From NCBI GenBank assembly GCA_020723805.1, contig DYID01000010.1:1-34751 (forward strand): a stretch of DNA of 34,751 nt, written 5' to 3'. This document shows positions 31,123-34,751 of the stretch, in pieces. A program made the translations under genes and the position numbers. This DNA is from Anaerolinea sp. GTDB lineage: Bacteria; Chloroflexota; Anaerolineae; Anaerolineales; Villigracilaceae. Positions within the stretch are counted from its first letter, which is position 1. Every line of letters starts with the position of its first letter. The notes under the pieces are model-generated. The model was not told the origin of the DNA, searched no databases, and saw only the letters and a program-made list of their open reading frames with translations.

Positions 31123-31285
31123 TGGCGTTAGAGAACGCCAATTACGCTTATCTTTAGGTGTTAGAGAACGCGCGGTACGCTCGTCTTTGGGCGTTAGAGA
31201 ACGCGCGGTACGCTCGTCTTTGGGCGGTAGAGAACGCGCAGTACGCTCGTCTTTGGGTGGAGAGGACGCCCATTACGCTTTTCCC
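31123..31285. repeat. 33-bp tandem array derived from the GTT-AGAG-AAC hairpin
   Basis: About five units of 33 bp start near 31128, 31161, 31194, 31227 and 31259. The core is GTTAGAGAACGCGCGGTACG followed by CTCGTCTTTGGGC. The first unit is a perfect hairpin (TGGCGTT-AGAG-AACGCCA, 31123-31140); later ones are partly decayed. There are no unique spacers, so it is not a CRISPR. An open frame through it gives an 11-residue repeat that I do not take for a protein. Confidence 0.85.
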
Positions 31286-31338
31286 AGCGCTGAAAAACAC
31301 CAACTACGAGACGGGAAAATCCCCGAATGGCTACACGT

Positions 31339-31746
31339 TCACAAGTCCTGTCCGGGTTCCCCTCTTTTGAGACGGGCGGCGAGCAGGGCTTGTTCCACAA
31401 TTTCCAGAAACCCCTTCATGTGAATGGGTTTGGCAACATAGCCGTCGCATCCCGCCTGGATGGCGCGTTTTCGTTCGTGAGGGAGGGTGTGGGCTGTCAG
31501 GGCATAGAGCGGGATGTTTTTGGTCTCTGCGCTGGATTTGAGGGTTTGCGCCGCATTCCACCCGTCCATTTCGGGCAATCCCATGTCCAACAGAATCAAA
31601 TCGGGTTTTTGGGCGCGCGCCGCATCCACGCCGTCGCGTCCGTTCACGGCAAGGAACACATCGTAGCCGGCGCGCTCCAACACAAGGCGCACGAGTTCAT
31701 AGTTATCCATATTATCTTCAACAATAAGAATGCGTCCCTTGTTCAT
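31339..31746 (-). CDS. Single-domain response regulator (CheY/DivK-like receiver)
   Basis: A 135-residue receiver domain without an output domain. I chose the ATG at 31746. Conserved residues: acidic pair E10-D11 (VEDN), phospho-acceptor D54 (ILLDMGLPEMDGW), T84 (ALTAH) and K106 (VAKPIH). It should be phosphorylated by a histidine kinase encoded elsewhere and act by protein contact. A TATATT -10 stands 8 nt before the ATG, so the mRNA may be leaderless. It is divergent from the glycosyltransferase gene. Confidence 0.9.
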   Translation of the reverse strand: MNKGRILIVEDNMDNYELVRLVLERAGYDVFLAVNGRDGVDAARAQKPDLILLDMGLPEMDGWNAAQTLKSSAETKNIPLYALTAHTLPHERKRAIQAGCDGYVAKPIHMKGFLEIVEQALLAARLKRGEPGQDL

Positions 31747-31754
31747 TGCCGTCA

Positions 31755-31794
31755 AATATACCGCGTCTCACGCTTACGGGCAATAACGTATAAT
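31755..31794. promoter_or_regulatory. Overlapping divergent promoters of the response regulator and glycosyltransferase genes
   Basis: Minus strand: -35 TTGCCC (31778-31783), 17-bp spacer, -10 TATATT (31755-31760), ATG at 31746. Plus strand: -10 TATAAT (31789-31794), ATG at 31801. Both -10 boxes are 6-8 nt from their ATG with no ribosome site, as for leaderless mRNAs. Confidence 0.6.
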
Positions 31795-31800
31795 GGCGCT

Positions 31801-32949
31801 ATGCGCCTTCTCTTTGTCGTAGATGCCCGCTCCCCCATCGCCATGAACTGGATCCGCCACTTCGTGGAACGCGGGGAGGACGAGGTGTTCATCGCCTCCA
31901 CGTTTCCCGTTCAATTGGATGTTTCTGTGCGGCGACTGGAAGTCATCCCGGTTGCCTTTTCCTCGGTCAAAAAGGCGGGTCAGCGCCCTGGCGGCGCTTC
32001 ACGGACCTTGAGCCTGCGTACCGCGCTGCGGCATTGGTTCGGTCCGCTGACGGTGTACCGCGCGGCGAAAAAACTGCGGGCGTTCATCGAGGAGGTAAAG
32101 CCGGACCTCGTCCATGCCATGCGGATTCCCTATGAGGGCATGCTCGCCGCCGACGCCTATACGGGCGTCCCGCTGGCAGTGTCCATTTGGGGCAACGACT
32201 TTACGTTGCACGCACCGTCCACGCCGCTGATGCGTCATTACACGCGCTGGACGATGCAGGTCGCCGACGCGCTCCATGCGGACTGCCGGCGCGATGTGCG
32301 GCTGGCGCATGAATGGGGTTTCGGGGCGAGAAGGCTCAGTTTGGTGGCGCCAGGCAGCGGCGGAGTCCGAAGCGAGGTCTTTTATCCGCCGGCAAAAGCG
32401 GTGGAGGAGCCGGTCATTTTGAATCCGCGCGGGATTCGTCCGTATGTCCGCAACGATTGTTTTTTCAAGGCAATCCCGCTGGTGTTGAAGAAACAGCCGA
32501 ATGCGAAGTTCATCTGCGCGGCGATGGCGGGCGACGGTCAGGCGCTGCAATGGATTCGGGAACTGGGCATCGGGCAGGCGGTGGAATTGCTTGCGCCCAT
32601 GCCAAACATGGAGATGGCAAAGGTGTACCGCCGCGCGCAGATTCTGGTCTCGCCGAGCACTCACGATGGAACGCCGAACACCCTGCTGGAGGGCATGGCG
32701 TGCGGATGTTTCCCGGCGGCGGGCGATTTGGAATCCATCCGCGAGTGGATTACGCCGGGCGAGAACGGTTTGCTGTTCGATTCGAACGATCCGCAATCCA
32801 TTGCCGAGGCAATCCTCCATGCCATCGAAAACAAAAGCCTGCGGGAAAAAGCCGCAGGCTTGAATGGAGAACTCATCGCCGCCCGAGCAGAGTACAGGAT
32901 GAATATGCAACGGGCGGAGGAGTTTTACAAATTGGTAATCGGCAGGTAA
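31801..32949 (+). CDS. GT4-family glycosyltransferase
   Basis: A 382-residue GT-B enzyme. I chose the ATG at 31801, next to the -10; the frame is open upstream through the response regulator gene. The N-terminal half starts MRLLFVVDARSPIAMNWIRHF. The C-terminal nucleotide-sugar half has the family pattern SPSTHDGTPNTLLEGMACG (about 283-301), with the E-x7-E motif reduced to E...D/E (LEGMACGCFPAAGDLE). It uses an activated sugar to extend a glycan or glycolipid; the acceptor is unknown. It lies near ugd, suggesting envelope sugar work. Its 3' part contains the terminator of the convergent carbamate kinase gene. Confidence 0.85.
   Translation: MRLLFVVDARSPIAMNWIRHFVERGEDEVFIASTFPVQLDVSVRRLEVIPVAFSSVKKAGQRPGGASRTLSLRTALRHWFGPLTVYRAAKKLRAFIEEVKPDLVHAMRIPYEGMLAADAYTGVPLAVSIWGNDFTLHAPSTPLMRHYTRWTMQVADALHADCRRDVRLAHEWGFGARRLSLVAPGSGGVRSEVFYPPAKAVEEPVILNPRGIRPYVRNDCFFKAIPLVLKKQPNAKFICAAMAGDGQALQWIRELGIGQAVELLAPMPNMEMAKVYRRAQILVSPSTHDGTPNTLLEGMACGCFPAAGDLESIREWITPGENGLLFDSNDPQSIAEAILHAIENKSLREKAAGLNGELIAARAEYRMNMQRAEEFYKLVIGR
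32835..32861 (-). terminator. Terminator of the carbamate kinase gene inside the convergent glycosyltransferase gene
   Basis: AAGCCTGCGG (32835-32844) and CCGCAGGCTT (32852-32861) form a 10-bp stem with a 7-nt loop. On the minus strand TTGTTTTCG follows. It lies 125 bp past the stop of the carbamate kinase gene, within coding sequence of the opposite strand. Confidence 0.6.
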
Positions 32950-32985
32950 CGACCCATCAGCAGGGGGCTGTGAAGTTGGGTAACC

Positions 32986-33936
32986 TCACTTGACAATCCA
33001 TGTGCCCGTCTCGCCCTTGAGGGCGCGTCCGATGTTTTCAGGGTTAGTGATAAGCGCCTGTTTGCCGCCGTTTTCGAGGAACCAGATGATGGCTTGAATT
33101 TTGGGCGCCATGGAACCCTTGGCAAAGTGCGTTCCTTCGGCAAGGTAGGCTTTGGCTTCGTCGAGCGTGATCCTGTCGAGCCATTTCTGATTGGGCTTGC
33201 CGAAGTTGAGGGCGACTTTTTCCACAGCAGTGGCAATCAGGAACAATTCTGCGCCGATTTCCTGCGCCAGCAGGGACGAGGCAAAGTCCTTGTCAATGAC
33301 GGCGGCGACGCCTTGCAGGGTGCCGTCGCCCTTGTCAATTACCGGAATGCCGCCGCCGCCCACTGTAATGACGGTCTGTCCTGCGCCGAGCAGCAGCTTT
33401 ACCGCATCCAGTTCGATGATTCGCTTGGGCAGAGGGGACGGCACGACGCGCCTCCATCCGCGCCCGGCATCTTCGACCACCGACCAGCCCATCTCCGCCT
33501 CTCTTCTTTTCGCTTCGGCTTCGTCCATAAACGAGCCAATCGGTTTGGATGGCTTCTGGAAAGCCGGGTCGTTCTTATCCACCAACATCTGTGTAATGAC
33601 CGTTGCTGCGCCTTTTTGGATGCCGCGTTTGCGGTATTCGTTTTGCAATGCCTGCTGAAACTCATAGCCGATGGCGCCTTGCGAATCTGCTCCGCAGACA
33701 TCGAGCGGTACTTCGTGCATCCCCTCGACCTTTGCGGCGATTTCCGAACGCCTCAAAATGAACCCAACCTGAGGTCCGTTGCCGTGACCGATGGCGAGGT
33801 CCCAGCCGGCTTCGATCATATCGGCGATGTGGTGGGCGGTCTCGCGCAGGGCTTCCATTTGGTCTTCCACGCTGACGTGCTTGTCGTCTTTAATGAGGGA
33901 GTTACCGCCGACGGCGATTACAGCGAGTTTGCTCAT
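32986..33936 (-). CDS. arcC: Carbamate kinase
   Basis: A 316-residue amino acid kinase-fold enzyme of normal length for carbamate kinase, which makes ATP and carbamate from carbamoyl phosphate and ADP (or the reverse). Marks: AVGGNSLI near the N-terminus (8-15), GHGNGPQVG (about 50-58), a Lys in the ATP loop (MLVDKNDPAF region), VVPSPLPKRI, VGGGGIPV and the C-terminal GSMAPKIQA. AGGAGA stands 10 nt before the ATG. It follows a carbamoyltransferase gene on the same strand across 128 bp, so a catabolic pair that conserves energy is likely. Confidence 0.93.
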   Translation of the reverse strand: MSKLAVIAVGGNSLIKDDKHVSVEDQMEALRETAHHIADMIEAGWDLAIGHGNGPQVGFILRRSEIAAKVEGMHEVPLDVCGADSQGAIGYEFQQALQNEYRKRGIQKGAATVITQMLVDKNDPAFQKPSKPIGSFMDEAEAKRREAEMGWSVVEDAGRGWRRVVPSPLPKRIIELDAVKLLLGAGQTVITVGGGGIPVIDKGDGTLQGVAAVIDKDFASSLLAQEIGAELFLIATAVEKVALNFGKPNQKWLDRITLDEAKAYLAEGTHFAKGSMAPKIQAIIWFLENGGKQALITNPENIGRALKGETGTWIVK

Positions 33937-33951
33937 AGAAATAAAGTCTCC

Positions 33952-34046
33952 TGGTCTGATAGTCTGTTAGTCCGATAGTCACTAGTCTAATAGTCGTCAG
34001 TCTGATAGTCGAATAGTCAGGGCATGGCTATAAGACTATCAGACCA
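33952..34046. repeat. Octamer repeat array with inverted end between the carbamoyltransferase and carbamate kinase genes
   Basis: TAGTC words recur every 8 bp (33959-34018). The first 14 bp (TGGTCTGATAGTCT, 33952-33965) recur exactly as the reverse complement at 34033-34046, so the transcript can fold into a long hairpin around the array. It fills most of the 128-bp intercistronic gap. Confidence 0.8.
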
Positions 34047-34064
34047 TTTGACTATGAGACTACA

Positions 34065-34751
34065 CTATGCCATCGTCAACGCCATCACGGCTTTTTGTGC
34101 GTGGAGGCGGTTTTCGGCTTCGTCGAACACGACCGAGTGCGGACCATCCAGCACGGCGCTGGTGACTTCGATGTCGCGGTCGGCGGGAAGCGGGTGCATG
34201 TAAATCGCGTCGGGTTTGGCAACTTTGAGTTTGGCGTCGTCCATGATCCAGTTCTTGAAGGAATCCTGGAGTTTCTTGCCTTCGGTCTTGTCGTTGGTGG
34301 TGAGCAGCGGACCCCACGATTTGGCGTAGATGACATCGGCGTCTTTGCAGGCTTCGGTCATGCCGTCTTTGTCTTCGATGATTTCAAAAGCGGTACCGGC
34401 AATGCGCGCCTGCTCCTTTGCCTGCTCCACGATGTCGGGCATGAGTTGGAAGCCGGGCGGGTAGGCAAGCGTCACGTCCATGCCGAAGCGGGGCATTTGC
34501 AGAATTAGGGATTGAGGGACAGAAATCGGTTTGAGGTAGGATGCGGCGTATGCCCACGAGACGACAATCTTCTTGCGGCGCAGGTCGCGTCCCTTTTTCT
34601 CCATAATGGTCATCAAATCCGCGAGGCATTGGAAGGGATGATAAACGTCGCACTGCATGTTGAGGACGGGAGCGCGCGAGTGTTTGGCGACATCGTTGAG
34701 ATACTTGTTGCCGTCGCCAAAGTCGCAGTGACGGATGGCGATGCCGTCGAA
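34065..34751 (-). CDS. Carbamoyltransferase of the YgeW (knotted) type, 5' part outside the window
   Basis: Only the C-terminal 228 residues are in the window; the gene runs off the right edge in frame. Visible: carbamoyl-phosphate region ending LNMQCDVYHPFQCLADL, then SWAYAASYLKPISVPQ and FGMDVTLAYPPGF, and near the end HPLPAD followed by VVFDEAENRLHAQKAVM. The pattern WAY..SY.KP.SVPQ and H.LPAD is closer to YgeW than to common ornithine carbamoyltransferase (HCLPAYR). The substrate is therefore uncertain. In purine-degrading gene clusters of E. coli, ygeW lies in one locus with a carbamate kinase gene, as here. Ornithine or an acetylated/ureido amino acid remain alternatives. Confidence 0.8.
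   Translation of the reverse strand, partial: FDGIAIRHCDFGDGNKYLNDVAKHSRAPVLNMQCDVYHPFQCLADLMTIMEKKGRDLRRKKIVVSWAYAASYLKPISVPQSLILQMPRFGMDVTLAYPPGFQLMPDIVEQAKEQARIAGTAFEIIEDKDGMTEACKDADVIYAKSWGPLLTTNDKTEGKKLQDSFKNWIMDDAKLKVAKPDAIYMHPLPADRDIEVTSAVLDGPHSVVFDEAENRLHAQKAVMALTMA

Noticed and set aside
31123-31285. Possible CRISPR array
   Set aside because: Units follow without unique spacers and there are no cas genes. It is a plain tandem repeat.
31158-31370. Open frame that encodes a repeated 11-residue peptide (LENARYARLWA)
   Set aside because: It is the direct reading of the 33-bp array in one frame, with no ribosome site and no coherent domain. The period being a multiple of three keeps it open.
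34065-34751. Plain ornithine carbamoyltransferase (argF/arcB)
   Set aside because: The HCLPAYR-type motif is replaced by HPLPAD, and the WAY..SY.KP.SVPQ block fits YgeW better. I keep ornithine as an alternative because half the protein is missing.
1-34751. Insertion sequence, prophage or integrative element
   Set aside because: No transposase, integrase, recombinase, tRNA attachment site or phage structural gene is visible, and the housekeeping blocks are intact.

Overview
The window reads as a chromosomal segment of a GC-rich, probably anaerobic or facultative bacterium. I think a Chloroflexota of the Anaerolineae type is most likely. The basis is inference: a double-domain ThyX-like protein, a short IF2, a NusA with a long C-terminal extension, a Na+-pump decarboxylase cluster, several promoters compatible with leaderless mRNAs, and many palindromic and 7-8 bp intergenic repeats. 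There is no rRNA, tRNA, CRISPR array, transposase or phage gene.

Layout. (1) 1-3600, minus strand: three tandem, homologous modules of small secreted proteins and lipoproteins, each closed by a near-identical intrinsic terminator. Two of them carry a decayed copy of the 3' end of the neighbouring ABC ATPase gene. (2) 3620-8905, minus strand: a TetR regulator, an ABC-2 permease, a HlyD-type fusion protein and two ABC ATPases, that is, a YbhGFSR-like export system with a TetR operator at 8923-8942. (3) 9008-11499, plus strand: an MFS transporter and an M24 peptidase. (4) 11731-15279, plus strand: a complete four-gene sodium-pumping acyl-CoA decarboxylase set (carboxyltransferase, small membrane subunit, biotin carrier, membrane pump). 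(5) 15341-17516, minus strand: the ThyX-like protein and a YdjM-type membrane hydrolase. (6) 17653-25078, minus strand: the translation and transcription operon nusA-ylxR-infB-rbfA-nrnA-truB-ribF. (7) 25216-28618, plus strand: a methyltransferase, a Crp/Fnr regulator, a DUF2892 membrane protein, a thioredoxin fused to a DUF2892-like tail, and a YihY/BrkB membrane protein. (8) 28626-32949: a methyltransferase with a zinc ribbon, UDP-glucose dehydrogenase, a single-domain response regulator and a GT4 glycosyltransferase. (9) 32986-34751, minus strand: carbamate kinase downstream of a YgeW-like carbamoyltransferase that runs off the window.

How the parts work together. The decarboxylase set would turn decarboxylation of an acyl-CoA such as methylmalonyl-CoA into a Na+ gradient. 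The carbamoyltransferase and carbamate kinase pair would make ATP from carbamoyl phosphate. Both fit fermentative or low-energy growth. The nusA block is housekeeping. The Crp-family gene is followed by a palindrome about 41 bp upstream of the presumed start of the DUF2892 transcript, which suggests that it controls the DUF2892/thioredoxin pair.

The most unusual material is outside or between genes. It includes the triplicated secreted-protein modules with ABC-gene relics and a hairpin family built on GTT-AGAG-AAC whose arms differ between copies but stay complementary. It also includes a 33-bp tandem array derived from that family, heptamer and octamer repeats at many gene borders, a palindrome inserted in frame in one ABC ATPase, and a leader of infB in which the start codon lies inside a 9-bp inverted repeat.
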